From Atriophallophorus winterbourni (lineage: Eukaryota > Platyhelminthes > Trematoda > Plagiorchiida > Microphallidae): a DNA stretch of 64,000 nt. Shown piece after piece: positions 23,770 through 35,989 of this stretch. The position numbers and the translations under genes are program-made. The stretch spans positions 62,001-126,000 of the forward strand of contig JACCGJ010013582.1 of NCBI GenBank assembly GCA_013407085.1. Direction: 5' to 3'. Every line of letters starts with the position of its first letter. Within the stretch, counting starts at the first letter, position 1. Below the pieces are notes generated by a model that had not been told where the DNA came from, did not search any database, and saw only the letters and a program-made list of their open reading frames with translations.

Positions 23770-24579
23770 GGCTGAATACGGGTCAATGAAACGAAGCAAA
23801 TTAATCAGTACTTTTTCAAACAGTTGTTTTTCCGTCAAGCTGGCGTGTTTAAAGACGCAACTCATGCTTTCATATAAGCTTGAATGTTAACAATGCGATA
23901 GAGGTTTCTACTTTAGAAATTCCTTATGCAAGATTATCGTTCTCAGTGGTTCAGCTTTCAATTTAAGAGACAATTGTTTATATTTATTTTTCAATTTAGT
24001 GGATGTTTTTAGAGGTTTTCGATTGTGCGTTTTGCATAGGCTGTCGACAAGGAACACTACCTATATCCAACCACTTACGATTTAGGTATCCCCGTTCCAT
24101 TCGTAAATATTTTGTAAGTTATTGACATGGAAATGTTGAGATCTCCTGCATCAGGTCATTGAGACGATGAATAAATAAAGTGAGAGAGTTGGTAATTGAT
24201 TGCATTCGAAAGTGCCTCGTTCAAAACCAGGAAATTGATCCGTATTTCTGTTTTGATAGCTTTATTTGTTCGAGGCTTTAGACATATAGTCAATAGAATT
24301 ATGACATGATCACTTAATCCCAATTTTCCTCCGTAAACGATGTTCTCAAATAATCGAATTCTAAAAAATCGACTGTACGGTCAGTTGCAATCAATTAGTC
24401 GACGATTGCGCAGAGGGCACTTCCAATACACAACGTTCGCAAGAGAGATACAAAAGCACTTATCATTGACTCAGCGAGATGAAAAGCATTTCGCTTTTGA
24501 TTGCTGACATTCGTGGCATTGTTACCAGCGTCCTCCTTAATCTGGGGACGAAAAGATACAGCTCTTGTCGCTGAACACA
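23768..24579. other. No recognised gene
   Basis: AT-rich sequence between a TA microsatellite and LINE remnants. The part after 24,480 may already be decayed LINE. Confidence 0.35.
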
Positions 24580-24720
24580 GATCAAGTAGCCAGGGTTGAG
24601 AGCGCTGCGGACAAGATTGTTCCCGTGTATATGGGAATTTTGGTCATTCAAAAAGGGGTAAAACATAAACATGCGTGGGATTGTGATTTACATCTACGTT
24701 TGACCGACAGAGGCCAAAAA
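24580..24720 (+). pseudogene. RTE-like LINE 3'-end remnant (plus strand)
   Basis: The order VIQKG, KHKHA, CGACAGAGGCC matches the tail of the minus-strand LINE at 30.6 kb (VIQKAAKHE, then GACCGACGGAGGCC) and the plus-strand copy at 63.8 kb. Only the last 140 bp or so are recognisable. Confidence 0.6.
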
Positions 24721-24859
24721 ACAATATATCTATATATCAGTATCCGATAATATACACAAGGGTAATTTTTGTATTTTAGCTTCTAATGTCAATGTCAACC
24801 ATCATTACATAACACACGACATTCTCACGATGCATAGATTTCGGAAGTCTGAAAATCGA

Positions 24860-25390
24860 TATTTGTGAAAATAAATTTCCTTCGCAGCGCTCGCAGCAAT
24901 TAGCAGTACTCAGTTGATCGGCATCAGTTACACACTGGCGGCGTTGCATTCATACAAATGACATACGAACTTTATTCTTCTTTAGCTTTCGCAGGCGAAG
25001 CAATACGCAATGCCTTCAAGGTGGGTGTTCGATAGCGAAATATTTTTCTCTTCTAATCTTGATGTTAAATGTATTTGCATCGCAATTATTAGTTGCCCAA
25101 TAGCCGATTTACAGATTTAAACCCACGATTGAGTACAACTTCATGATTACGACCATTTTTAGAAAACGTTTAAAAATCACCGCAGGCAGAGCTGTTCAAT
25201 TAGAGTTAGCATTCTCTACAGATCAGCTTTTAAAGGCAGTTCAGCATTATTCACGGTTTCCATTCACGATATGTTCAACATGCGATAGATTCTTCGTGGG
25301 TGAAAAACAATTTGAGTCCATCCATGCTTTGTTTCTATGGACCAGGTTTCACTACCGTACATTTTGTTATTCAGATAATTAGCGCTGTGC
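24860..25390 (-). pseudogene. RTE-like LINE 3' region remnant (minus strand)
   Basis: The sequence parallels 30,710-31,230 at the DNA level. Shared landmarks include CGCAGCGCT, GGCGGCG, CAATGCCT, TACGACCATTTT, GCAGGC(A/G)GAGCTG and CACGATATGTT, all in the same order. It therefore derives from the end of the same LINE family in the same orientation. No frame is open for long. The 24,580-24,720 remnant is inverted relative to it, so two LINE tails face each other. Confidence 0.65.
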
Positions 25391-26658
25391 ACAGTAGAAC
25401 CTCAAATTTGTGGCATTAACACATTTGAATCGATTGTAAATTTCTCCAATGCCCGCAGAATGTTTATTGGGTTGTTAGAAATAACGCCACTTTATGAATT
25501 GCTATTGGAGTGAAGTACTAATAATTCAACAAAAACGTCATTTTTACATTGAAATTTTTCGATTATTATAAGCTAAATAACATATAACTTTATTACCATT
25601 AATAAACCGGTATAAAATAAAAAAAATGTATACTCGTTCTGCAGCACATATAGGAAAATTGGAAAAAACAAGTCTGAAATTGAGTAAGTCCAAGTCAATC
25701 ATATTTTAATGGCAGCAAAATAAATGAAGTAGGATGACATATTTTTTCATCATTTTCATCATCTTGAATTTCCAAAATATTTTTGTAGAGCCATTCAAGA
25801 CCTTCAATATTACCGTTACCATGAAAAATGATCTTCTACTCTAAATCAACGGTATTAAATGCTGTTCAGGTCTGGGTCACTCGGCTGCGAACAAATAAAT
25901 CCATATCGGATAAAAGTTGTGATAATGCAACTGACTTAAAGACAGATCATTGCAATGTTTTCTACAATGCACTATAGTGGATACTAAGTCAACGTGACGA
26001 AACACGTTTTTATTCTTACCTATATAACTGTATCAACCAAATACACATTTTTAAAGACTACCGAAAATGTGACACGTCACATTAATTACTCGCTCTAGAA
26101 TCATATGGTAAAATATTCATTGCCGGAGCCACTTATTGATGTGCATGGTTCAATTTTCTGGAATTTCCTAACTCACAAAATGATGGACTCACCATATCTA
26201 ACAATATTTCTAGCGAATTTTGTCGTAAATCCTTTTTTTAACGAACACCCTTCATAAGTCATAAACGTTCCATACTCTACTGATTATAGAGCATCATTCT
26301 TCACACTTTTAATCATAAAATAATCCCTGGTGTTAGTAAATGTTCGTTTTTAACTATTTGGACTTAATAAAATCACATTTACTGAACGCGCATTTCTAAG
26401 CTTGACAAAATATATACTTCTGTTAGCAGTTGTAACTACGTTTGAGCTAGTAGTCTATATATTCTCAACAAAACTTCATTTAAGACAAAACAGTCCTTCA
26501 CCTGTGCAAATTCCGGTTAGTTTCGATCGATCTTGTCCAAATTTCAGGCTGCGCTTGGTACGTAGGCTAACAAATCATGTATTTGTCCACTGGTACTGAC
26601 ATTTCTAGGAATTTAATAATTTGCTTAGTCCTGTGACGAATGAAAGTTGCTTGAGTGA

Positions 26659-27072
26659 GTGATTGTTAATCACGTTTTATCTAGCCGTACGTATCTTGTA
26701 TCCTGGCTGCAAAATTTCACGAGCCATACTTCTCTTACCGACCATTTTGAAATTTCTAAGGTTAATCGATCGGTCGTAAATATGTTCTGTTACAAAAGAA
26801 AACTTAAGGCTGCAGTTGATTTTAATCCATATTATTTAGAATTTGGAAACATACAGTGTTTTTCTTGGAAGATCAGCATCGGTAGAAGTTCATGTGAAGA
26901 AAACGCTTCAAATTTCATCTTGAGTTTAATTAATTTGCACCGATATATAGGGTCAATTTCAAAAGAAGTTTTATCTGGGTTGCAAAAGTTATTTTTTCAT
27001 TACTGTAACGTGATTAAAATAGATATTCTTGCTTTTGGATTTTTCGAGTTTCACAGAAAGTGTACATGCTGA
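26659..27072 (+). other. Unassigned open reading frame
   Basis: This frame of about 137 codons is the longest not explained by a repeat. It opens after a stop with a non-ATG codon; the first ATG is near 26,780. The product would be lysine- and hydrophobic-rich, with several cysteines and no motif I know. In AT-rich DNA a frame this long can arise by chance. I see no clear splice acceptor or donor tied to it. Confidence 0.15.
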
Positions 27073-29404
27073 TTGGTTCTCCAAATACAGCAGCTCACGC
27101 GATGTTGTCGCTTACATGCATTGACGGGACACAACTCAAATTCATCATTTTCCGAGAGAATAAGGAGGAAATGATGCTCGATTTGAGCTACTTCATTTTC
27201 CTTATTCTGCCGAATGATGCAACAGCTATCCTCGAAGAGCATTATTTCATTCCCGTGTCACATTAAAAAGTTTGACAAATGCGGAGATAACTATTGGCGA
27301 ACATAGAAATACTTCTTATGAAGCTAATGAGCCTAACTATTTCACAGGTTTTGCGTGAAACTATGATTTTTGTAAGTTCAATATTATTGTGTAAACACTC
27401 ACAATGTAAGCACTCCATGATTATGAATATAAATGTGCATTTCATGATACTGAGACTTTTGACATGCTGATTGGTGCGTTATTGTGCGGTTGCTAATCCA
27501 TGTCACTGTATGACAACTCAAATATTTCTTAAGTTATTGGGGCAAAATGTGGAACCAACTTCAACGAGCGAAACGTATAGTTCGAAAAAATTAAAGAAAC
27601 GTCCATAAGGAATATTTTTATTCATAATTAGCACAAAGGCCCAGCTTGGTCTCGTGTTCTTTTCTGATAGATAAAATCAAACGAAACAATTGACAAAAAA
27701 TCAAATTTCTATGTGAAATGATGTTAGATTACAGTATACAAAATTAGTACTCGCAAGGTAGAAGGTTAAACAAGGTCTAATTAGGATTAGTGTTTTACAC
27801 CTCAATTCCAACTCGAATTCGTAAAAGCTAGTTTTATCAATGCAATCACTCTTAGTTCTTGAGAAATACTTTCTTTTGAATACTTTTGTCAAAAAGCGCA
27901 CATGAGCATACAGTTCAAGATGATGCATGTATACAATATACATACGATGAACATGCTGCTACGACATATTTTCCAACATGAATATCAAGTGTGTAAATGA
28001 TTTCATTTATATTTGCGCTTTCTGATGGTGGAATGCGAAAGCTGTTCAATTTTCATATAGGTCTTAAAAAGAAAACCTCCATCTGTGGATTATTTAAATA
28101 TCAGTAACACAAAAAGACATATACATGGATTGATATCACATACACGCATAGACTACACGACCAGTTCCGTATGAATGCACTCATCAGGGAGGTAGCGTAA
28201 AATCTGTATGCGAATGTGATTGAACATCCAAATAATGGTTAGCAAGTAGCACTTGGAAGTCGCTGTTGGATAACGTTGGTTGTTTATTCACATGATCCCT
28301 CACTCACGATACGCAGGTGCTTTAAATAGTGGAAGGATCATACAATAGAGTTCGCTTCTAAACCTTTGTTTGATATGGTTGATAAGACTATCATGTTCAG
28401 TCACATCAGCCCATACTCATGTGGACGGTTTTCGAAAACATTTCCATCAAGTTTAAATATAATTTGCATACGTTTTCCTATCTCTCATGCACAAATTACC
28501 GTGTTATGCTTTGTGATTAAGACGCGTGAGGAAACGCATATATTTATTAAGCACAATGCGCTCTGAGCCATTCACATAAACACGTAATTTATCTCGTATT
28601 ACTTAAAGTTGTGTGATTATTCAATTAAGAGTATTGAACCAAGCTTCATTGTAGGATCGCACACAAGGCCTGATCTATTGCGTTTACCTAGGCATAATTC
28701 TTATGTGGGTATATGCAATTGTTATTAGCTCAAACATGGGCGACACTTGAGTCTGTTACTTGCATTATGAATCACCGTGTACAACATTGTGGATAATCCA
28801 ATGAGAATGGCGCATATGAGTAATAGTGACATACATAATCAGCACTGTATTTTCGCCAATAGAATAAACCGAATTCGCTTCTAGGTTGTGTTTGCATGTG
28901 ACTGCCGCGCTTAGTAAATCACTTTTTTAAAGTTGGTGGCATGTTTTCTTAATCGTTTTTTGTTTGTAGACCCACGATAACCTATTGTACTGCAGGCTGC
29001 GTTAATCCGGTGATGTGATGGGATTTCGTTAAATCAGCACCTACATTAATCAATCCTTTCATCTGTGTTCAATGTACTTTCCACAAACTTCGAAAGATTG
29101 ATTTGGCAGCATTTACGTAAACTTTACTGGCGGAACGTTTCACGGATCATGCATATTGTTAAGTTGACAGAATAATGTCCTGAGTATTAATATTTGCTGT
29201 TTGCAAAGTACTTGGATTCCGGTATTATGAAGTATGGTAATTCATGTTTTACCCAGTAAATTGACAGAGGAAAATATATAAAAATTGTAAATATCACGTC
29301 TGCATGAATGTGGTAAACGTATGTATGCAAATTGAACCAAAATTGAGTGAATCATAGCGAAGCATATTGCTGAACGTATGGTGTACCTACACGGCATCTT
29401 GAGG

Positions 29405-29470
29405 TTCTTTTGTTGCACAGTGATATGAACGCCGCTGCACCTCTGAACGAGACTCAGTCAGCTATCGCGT
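29405..29470 (+). repeat. Dispersed repeat, copy 2
   Basis: TTGTTGCACAGT, GATATGAAC, GCTGCAC, AGACTCAGT and AGCTATCGC occur in the same order and orientation as at 18,285-18,355. Flanks diverge quickly. Confidence 0.5.
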
Positions 29471-31651
29471 TTTGAACCGTAGCGTGTGTGTCATGATCAC
29501 TGATTTGTGAACTCAGTTATGTTTGGCAAATTAATGAATAGCAATTGTAATAAGTTTCAGGCGGATCGTGTATTTATGATGCCAATAAATGTGAGTGCAA
29601 CCGGTTAACGCAGTTTTACGTAACGTTTCATTTCTTAAACACAAGAGCAAAAGTGAGTATAGGGTATCTCATTGAGTAATAGTCAACACTCACCACTAAA
29701 CTTCATCCCACCACAAAACCCGTTATAGTACGCATAGAGTGTGTCACGTCTTGTAGAAATTACTAGGTCCAGTGTCGATTTTCCTTCCAGTGTCAATCTA
29801 ATGCAAATTGATACAGTTGCTCACATTCGTAAATGTATTCGAATAATGAGACCATGTTTGAACCGCTTCCGCATGTAATCTTATGCTTTGTTGTTTAAAA
29901 GAGCATTGCTAATGTCGCAGCCCCGACCTGTATCTTCAACGTGCTTCCCAGAGCATTAATATTCTCTCAGATTCCGGGGTTGTCTCGGAAAACTCTTCTG
30001 TTGTTAACGATACGATTGTAAATTTACCAAGAAGTGAGCTCTATGCAAACTTGCGAACATTCCTCACATTTGATAATGAAGATTATGTTCTTTCTTCTAG
30101 ATGAAAGTTTTTCATCATTTCGCGCATCGGATCTGAAAGCCTGGTTTTCGTTTCTCTTAAGTTGGGCTTCTGTCTGCCTGGTTCAGGGTTTCACGTATAG
30201 CTTTGCATGGGTATACAAACTGTAACTGGCCATTTATTCTCAGTTAACTAGCTTCACAGCTGGTCATGTTTACGTCGCTTTCGTCGCTGCTTGGACTTCT
30301 CTCTTGTGAAAAATAGATCAACCTATGAACCTAAGGACCACTCTTGGATCTGTGGAAGGATATCTTTGCATAGGCACTGTATCGGTTGGATTTCGAAAGA
30401 AATATGTTTTTTATTTTCCCGTCTATCATTTGTGCTCAACAGTCCAATATAAAAGACTGCATGTGCTGGTTTTCATTTTCATTTTGAACGTAGTACTCGT
30501 AACAAATTTTAATGCATTCCGATTACGCTAAAACATTTGCTCATTTTCATAAATTCGAATTCAGTTACATCAAAATCTTTCCCATTTTCATATAAAAAGT
30601 ATGAGTTACATTCTGTTGGCCTCCGTCGGTCGATCTCGACCATGGATGTACATCACATCGCATATGTTTCATGTTTTGCAGCTTTTTGAATGACCAAACA
30701 GTCCGATTCGGAAGAAACAATCTCACCCGCAGCGCTTGCGACGATAGTCAGAACTCTGTTGTATTGCATCAGTTGCACGTCGGCGGCGTGATCTGCGTTT
30801 AGCAGCCAGGAGCTGTAATTGCTCCTTCCCGGCTTGCAGACGACGCTGTACACAATGCCTCCAAAATAAACCTTTAAGAGCAAGTTTTTCCCAGCTCGCG
30901 GAGTCAATGTCAAGAGCTTTCATATCTCTTATCAAACATTTTTGTACCTCAATTGCGGTCTGCCTAATGGTCAACTTCCTAATTGCAACTCACCGTAGAG
31001 TAGATCTTTCGGAATACGACCATTTTCCATTATATAAACATGAACAAGACAACGCAGGCGGAGCTGACGCAATAGTGTGAACATGCTCTGTAGACTAGCT
31101 TTTGACACAATTCAGCGTTAGTCACTTTGTCCATCCACGATATGTTTAGGATACGACGGATGCTTCGTAGTTGGAAAGCATCCAGCTCCCGTTCGTGTCT
31201 TGCGTGGGTGGTCCAGGATTACTACCGTATAGTAGAGCATTTAGTACGCACGCGCTGTATACCATCATCTTTCACTTTTCCGTCAGCTTACGGTTACCTT
31301 AAACACGAGTGTTTAATCCAGACAAAATTATAGCTGCTGTGCCAATCCGCTTATCAATCTCGGTGTCTAGCGAGAGGTTATCCGCAATGTTTGAACCAAG
31401 ATATGTGAAATGATGTAATGGTTCAAGCTCACAGTTCCCAACAGTGATGATTGGTGGCGATACAATCCCTTGACAAATGACTTTAGTGTTGCTCATGCTG
31501 ATTCTTAGACCAAAGTCTTCGCATGCTGACGAAAAAACAGTCCAATAGCGTTTGTAGGTTCTCTTGAGAGTGAGCAATGAAGGCTGCATTGTCGGCAAAC
31601 TACACGTTACGGATCATCACATCCCGTACTTTGGTTCGTGCTCTAAACCGG

Positions 31652-32215
31652 TTAAGGTTGAAAACTTCGCGTGCTTATGTAAATACCTTCTGTTCTCGTC
31701 CTAAGAGCGTGCTCCAGAAGCAGAGCAAAGAAAATGCCGGAAAGCTTGGGAGCAAGAACACACCCTTGTTCGAGGCGTCGGTAAATTTCGAATGCTTTTG
31801 AACTGCAACCGGTAACATGGACTGAGCCTTTCATGCCTGAGTGGAACGAAATAACGAGCTTTAACAGTCTTGAGGGGCAGCCTATCAAACAATGCATTTT
31901 GAAAAGACCCCTCCTGCTGACGTAGTCGAATGCCTTTGTTAAATCAATAAAAACAGCGTATAATGGCATACGCTGTTCACGACACTTTCCTTGAAGTTGT
32001 CTCATGGAGAAGATCATGCCAACGGTTGATCTTTTCTTGCGGAAGCCACATTGAGATTCGGAGAAAACTCTATCAGCTAGAACTTGCAGCCGGATTTGTA
32101 AGACTTTAGCAAACAATTTGCCTACAACATTCAGAAAAGAGATTCCTCTGTAATTGTTGCAGTCGCCTTTGTCACCCTCATTCTTAAATAGTGCGATGAT
32201 CATTGTGACTCGCAT
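31652..32215 (-). pseudogene. LINE RT catalytic domain (first half)
   Basis: A 187-codon open stretch shows RT blocks in order: DCNNYRGISFLNVVGKLFAK, SQCGFRKKRST, AVFIDLTKAFDYVSR (first catalytic Asp) and EQGCVLAPKLSGIFFALLLE. Position 32,215 is the frame limit, not a start codon. It is the best-preserved coding block of this LINE. The following YADD-type segment is interrupted near 31,600, and the RT end continues at 31,598-31,299 (ACEDFGLRISMSNTKV, then FTYLGSNIADN). Confidence 0.85.
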
Positions 32216-32254
32216 CTCTTGTGAGACACTCCCCTCCTGCCAGCACTTATGGAG

Positions 32255-32596
32255 CTAATGGTGAAGAGGCTGTAATAATGCTGCTCTACCGCATTTGATG
32301 AGCTCAAGTGAAATTCCGTCGTCATCAGGGGCCTTCATATTCGCTAAGCGGTCGATTGCCTTAGTGAGCTCATCGAGAGTAGGAAGGGTATCTAAATATT
32401 CAATGTTTGGCAACCGTTCGACATTTTCAAATGCATGCGGTACAACCGTACTGTCATTAGAGTAGAGAGAGTATAAGTGCTCTACCCATCTTTCCATCTC
32501 TTGAGTTCTGTCGACAATCGGCTTACCATATAAAGACTTAATTGTAGCCGTTTTAAGTTTGTTTGGGCAAATGGCTCTCTTGATCCCATTATACAT
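32255..32596 (-). pseudogene. LINE linker and RT N-terminal segment
   Basis: This connects endonuclease and RT. It shows MERWVEHLYSLYS, then LPTLDELTKAIDRLANMKAPDDDGISLELIKCG, the usual 'task, then candidate' block of LINE RT N-termini. The sister copy near 62.1 kb repeats it (AIDRSKN, then ASGDDGIPPALIK). A stop separates it from the RT block at 32,215. Confidence 0.75.
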
Positions 32597-32884
32597 ACAG
32601 TGAAGATCCCCAGTATCCGGAGCTTTCTGGATAGTGAGGCTAACTTCAGTTCAATAGTCGTTTTCACATCGGCTTGCAGTCTGTTGGACCTTAATTCTAG
32701 CTGCACTTAGAAGACGTATGTTTTCATCTGTTGGCATACCTTCGAACCTCAAGATCGCTGAGCGTTTCTCATTCAGCACAGCAGTCATATCAGAAGCGTT
32801 TTTTTCGAAACAGTCGCTCGTTCGAGCTTTCTTCGGACCGAACGTGGAAAGTGCGACTCGGCATATGCAGCTTTTTATCAATTC

Positions 32885-33770
32885 TCAGTTTTCTGAAGCA
32901 GATTTAAGTGGGGTTGTCTTGTTTAAGTCATCTGTGAGGGCTTCTGCGAATTTCACATTTAGCTTAAGATCGCACATGCGAGTGACGTCTATCCTAGGCT
33001 TAGCAGACAATTTGGTGTGTTGAAATCTTGTGTGGAGAAGCTTCAGTTCTGCACAGACCAGTGAATGATCAGTGTCGCAGTCTGCGCTTCGATATGATCT
33101 GGTGAGGAGCACGCTTTCTATATTAGTTCGCTTAACAAGAATATGATCAAATTGATGTCAATGCTCACAGCGTGGATGTCTCCGAGAGACTTTATGCTGT
33201 GGTTTTTTTTGAAGGCGTTGTCCATTTCCATTGGTTTCACCTACACCGAACATTCCGAGACAGTTTTGCCAAGATTCGTAATCTACACCAACTCAGGCAT
33301 TGAAATCACCCAATAAGACTACACAGTTTTTTCTGTACCACGTTTTTCAGGACGGCTGTGAGGTTGTGATAGGAAGCGTCTTTCTCAGCAGGCGTCGCAA
33401 AGAACGTCGGTGCATAAACGTTCTCCAACTTAGTGGTATAGTGATGCACCTCAGATTTAAAGACCATATCCGTTCGCTCCTGCTGCTGCTCGGTTCTGTT
33501 GCTTTTATTATGTCGTTTCGCACGACAAACATAACTCAATGCAGTCAAGGCTCATCGGAATCTCTATCTCTCCAAAAGAATGTGTAATCACTTTATGTTA
33601 GCTTACCAGTGTCTGGTAAGCGCGTCTCTTGTATGGCAGCCACGTCAACATTCAGCATCTTTAGCTCGTTGTAAATCACGGCGGACTTTCTAACGCTTCC
33701 GATAATCGAGACGTCGTTATAAAATCCTGGAAGCATGGCCCGGACATTCCAGGTTACAAGTTTCAGAACT
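32885..33770 (-). pseudogene. LINE endonuclease domain
   Basis: This apurinic-type endonuclease nicks DNA to prime reverse transcription. On the minus strand it starts with a TWNVR-like segment (damaged) near 33,750. AAIQETRLPDTG-like residues follow near 33,640-33,605, NVYAPTFF near 33,425, a DFNA-like catalytic stretch near 33,300, and the end segment DCDTDHSLVCAELKLLHTRF near 33,085-33,030 with the catalytic Asp-His pair. Several frame changes separate these blocks. Confidence 0.72.
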
Positions 33771-34620
33771 TACATTTGTTGTTTGGTATTTCGATTCGCT
33801 GGTGCGGGAAAATACAAACTGCTTGTCGATTGATTCCTAATCCCCATGCACCCAATGAGAATAGCAGACCGTGGCAAGACGGCACCTTATTGACTGGAGG
33901 CTACCCAGCTTGAGGCGGACGGTAGCCGTCTGATGAGACCTGGAAGTCTTTCCCACCGTCAAAACCAGCACCAGGCGCCTGACTTTGCGCCAGTCGAGCC
34001 GTAGCTTTAATCCGGTATCTGCTGCTGCCCGTGCTATTTTCAGTAGAATCGGAATGGAGTGTCCTTTCCATTGGTGCGTTGTGATGTACGCATGGGCAGT
34101 TCAATATGGAGAACTAGCTGTTGCCCATGCAGCAAGTCTTCCACTCTACGGCACCACTCGAACCAAAGAAACAGCAAAGATGATGCATTTGGACAATGAT
34201 GCCGTCGCATGAGCTGGCAGGATTAAGTTGAATAAACTTAGGACGGCCTAACGGGACTCCGGCTTCGGATTTTTTCTCTATGTTGACTCCTCAAGCCTTT
34301 TCCATGAATTGATGTAGCCACAAGGCAGTGGAGGTTTGAGATAAGGCTTTTGCTTCCCCTATGAGGGCCGCCTCCATGGACTACCAAGCTCCACCTGATC
34401 GAAGCATGCTGGTTTTGAGGCGCAAGTTAGTCGCCTTCGCCCTTTCTCCTGTCAGTAGATGCAGTTCTACCTGGTCACACAGGACCACGTGTGCAGGCCA
34501 GGAGCTGTTCTTGTTTGTCAGAGTCTATGTGAGATGCGGGCCATTGCATCATTTTTGGAATTGGGAGCTTATCCCCAAAACCGCCCTGGCCGATACAACC
34601 ATGGAACCTATTTTTACATA

Positions 34621-35394
34621 ATAAATACTAATTTATTTGTGATTTGTGAAGAGGGGTGCAATTCCGGCTGATCTTAGCAACACATAACTTTGATCATCCA
34701 TACGCGCCTCGAGTGCGTAAACACGAATCACAATATAATTCGTTGTTTGAACACCGTGATTCGTTCTTCGAATCCTATGGAAAATTAGAAATTTAGCCTA
34801 ATCTTGTTTACCATTTACACACTGTTTCAGTGCTAACTGTAACTTATCGCACTCTCTCTGTCGAGATTGTGCAAATCTAATTTTACTCAACATTTTTTCC
34901 TGGTAAAAAAACTATTTCAGAGTTTTTTGATATCTTCAGCCTAATTTGTTCTGACAATATCGTATAGCTCAAACAATCGATAGCACAATAGATTTATCGA
35001 TTTCGTGGTAACGTTTTCACCTATTGTTTGTTCGACTACTCAGTTAAGAAAATTCTTCTAATGAATACGATTTTGTACATATTTAACTCAATAATTAATC
35101 GCAATACAGTTCTATTGTGCACGTTACCCGCATTTTTGGTCTATCTGGGTTTTTAGTGAATTTCCTCTTGGGAACGTAATATTTCTAGTAGAAATATTGA
35201 AGTCATCACAAGAACAAAAAGGAACTACCAAAAAGAGGAGTGCGGATTATGTGTACGTGGAGGTAACGAACGGTTCGTGATTCAGATTCTTAGATATTAA
35301 ACTGCGCGTTTCTTATAATAGCTTAACTGGTCAATTACTTATGCTTGGTGTGCCTGACAAGCGATCTATCCACTGTCAACCCTAAACCATTCTT
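34621..35394. other. AT-rich spacer, nothing recognised
   Basis: Sequence between the 5' end of the LINE and the first satellite unit. No coding or repeat signal was noticed. Confidence 0.4.
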
Positions 35395-35815
35395 ACGCAC
35401 ATCAGCACTACATATCCTATATCGGGTCTGACTCGAACCCACGACCTTCACCATTGTAGTCTCATTGCTAACGACCCGAGCTAGCGACCCTCGTTTGACT
35501 AATCGCGATCAAGTCTTCATGGATATTTTTCCAGACTGGCAAATTTGAGTAGCGTCCAAAGCTTGACGTGTGGAAAAGAAGCCAGCTATATCTATTGTGG
35601 TTGTCCAACCGAAAGGATCTTCTTGACAGGTTTTTCCATCAGATACAATGAAAGCTGAAGGCGATTAATCATGGCGTGCATTGTTGTTGATACAGTGCTT
35701 GGAGAGTTGGTTAAGTATGTATTGACAACTACTCATCAGTACCAAGTCCTTCGAAATATTTTCAAAGTTTATCACGACAGTCCACATTGGACGCGATGGA
35801 CACAATTTTCGTTCT
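35395..35815 (-). repeat. Satellite/tRNA-SINE unit, left edge of the array
   Basis: One unit in minus orientation. Part of the ribozyme (CATCAGCACTACAT) and the tRNA-like head (B box on minus GGTTCGAGTCA near 35,440; A box TCGGGTCG near 35,480) come first. The unit body follows up to the ribozyme of the next unit, where a PLE has inserted near 35,816. It shares landmarks with the 42.5-53 kb array (CAATCGCGATC, CCAGACTGGCA, CATCAGTACCAAGTCCTTCG). Confidence 0.8.
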
Positions 35816-35853
35816 TGGTATTTAACTTGTGTTCACCGAGCTTGCGTTGATGT

Positions 35854-35897
35854 TCTTGAACATTTTGTCATCAGGCTAGATGTCATCATCAGCAAAA
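35854..35897 (-). ncRNA. Hammerhead-like motif, Penelope tail (minus copy)
   Basis: Minus strand: TTTTG, CTGATGA, TGACATC - TAGCCT - GATGACA, AAA, TGTT, CAAGA. Stem I is intact, stem II has a mismatch, the GAAA box reads AAAA and the cleavage triplet has changed. It is a decayed copy of the motif at 17,160 and 37,951. Confidence 0.5.
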
Positions 35898-35989
35898 CGT
35901 GTTTCAAAAGCCTGGTAGTTGGAATTCGTTGATTATTATACCGCTTGTCAGTCCGTTAACGGTCATTTCCGCGGATTGGTCGAGTTCAT

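Larger units (their letters stand above)
25391..30609. other. 5-kb AT-rich stretch without recognised gene
   Basis: The longest frame is 26,659-27,072 on plus (137 codons, first codon not ATG), followed by 27,060-27,266. I recognise no domain in either. A short dispersed repeat lies at 29,405-29,470. Nothing else is supported. Intron or intergenic DNA is the simplest reading. Confidence 0.4.
30610..34620 (-). mobile_element. RTE-like LINE, nearly full length, decayed
   Basis: This non-LTR retrotransposon reads right to left. It has a GC-richer 5' region (34,620-33,780), endonuclease (33,770-32,890), linker (32,880-32,255), RT (32,250-31,300) and a C-terminal domain (31,250-30,650). It ends at about 30,610 with CGACGGAGGCC. 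Its composition differs sharply from the AT-rich DNA just outside 34,620. Stops and frameshifts occur throughout. Relatives in the window are at 24.6 kb, 24.9-25.4 kb and 61.7-63.9 kb, so the family has been active repeatedly. The clade is called RTE-like from the endonuclease and RT style; this is not certain. Confidence 0.8.
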
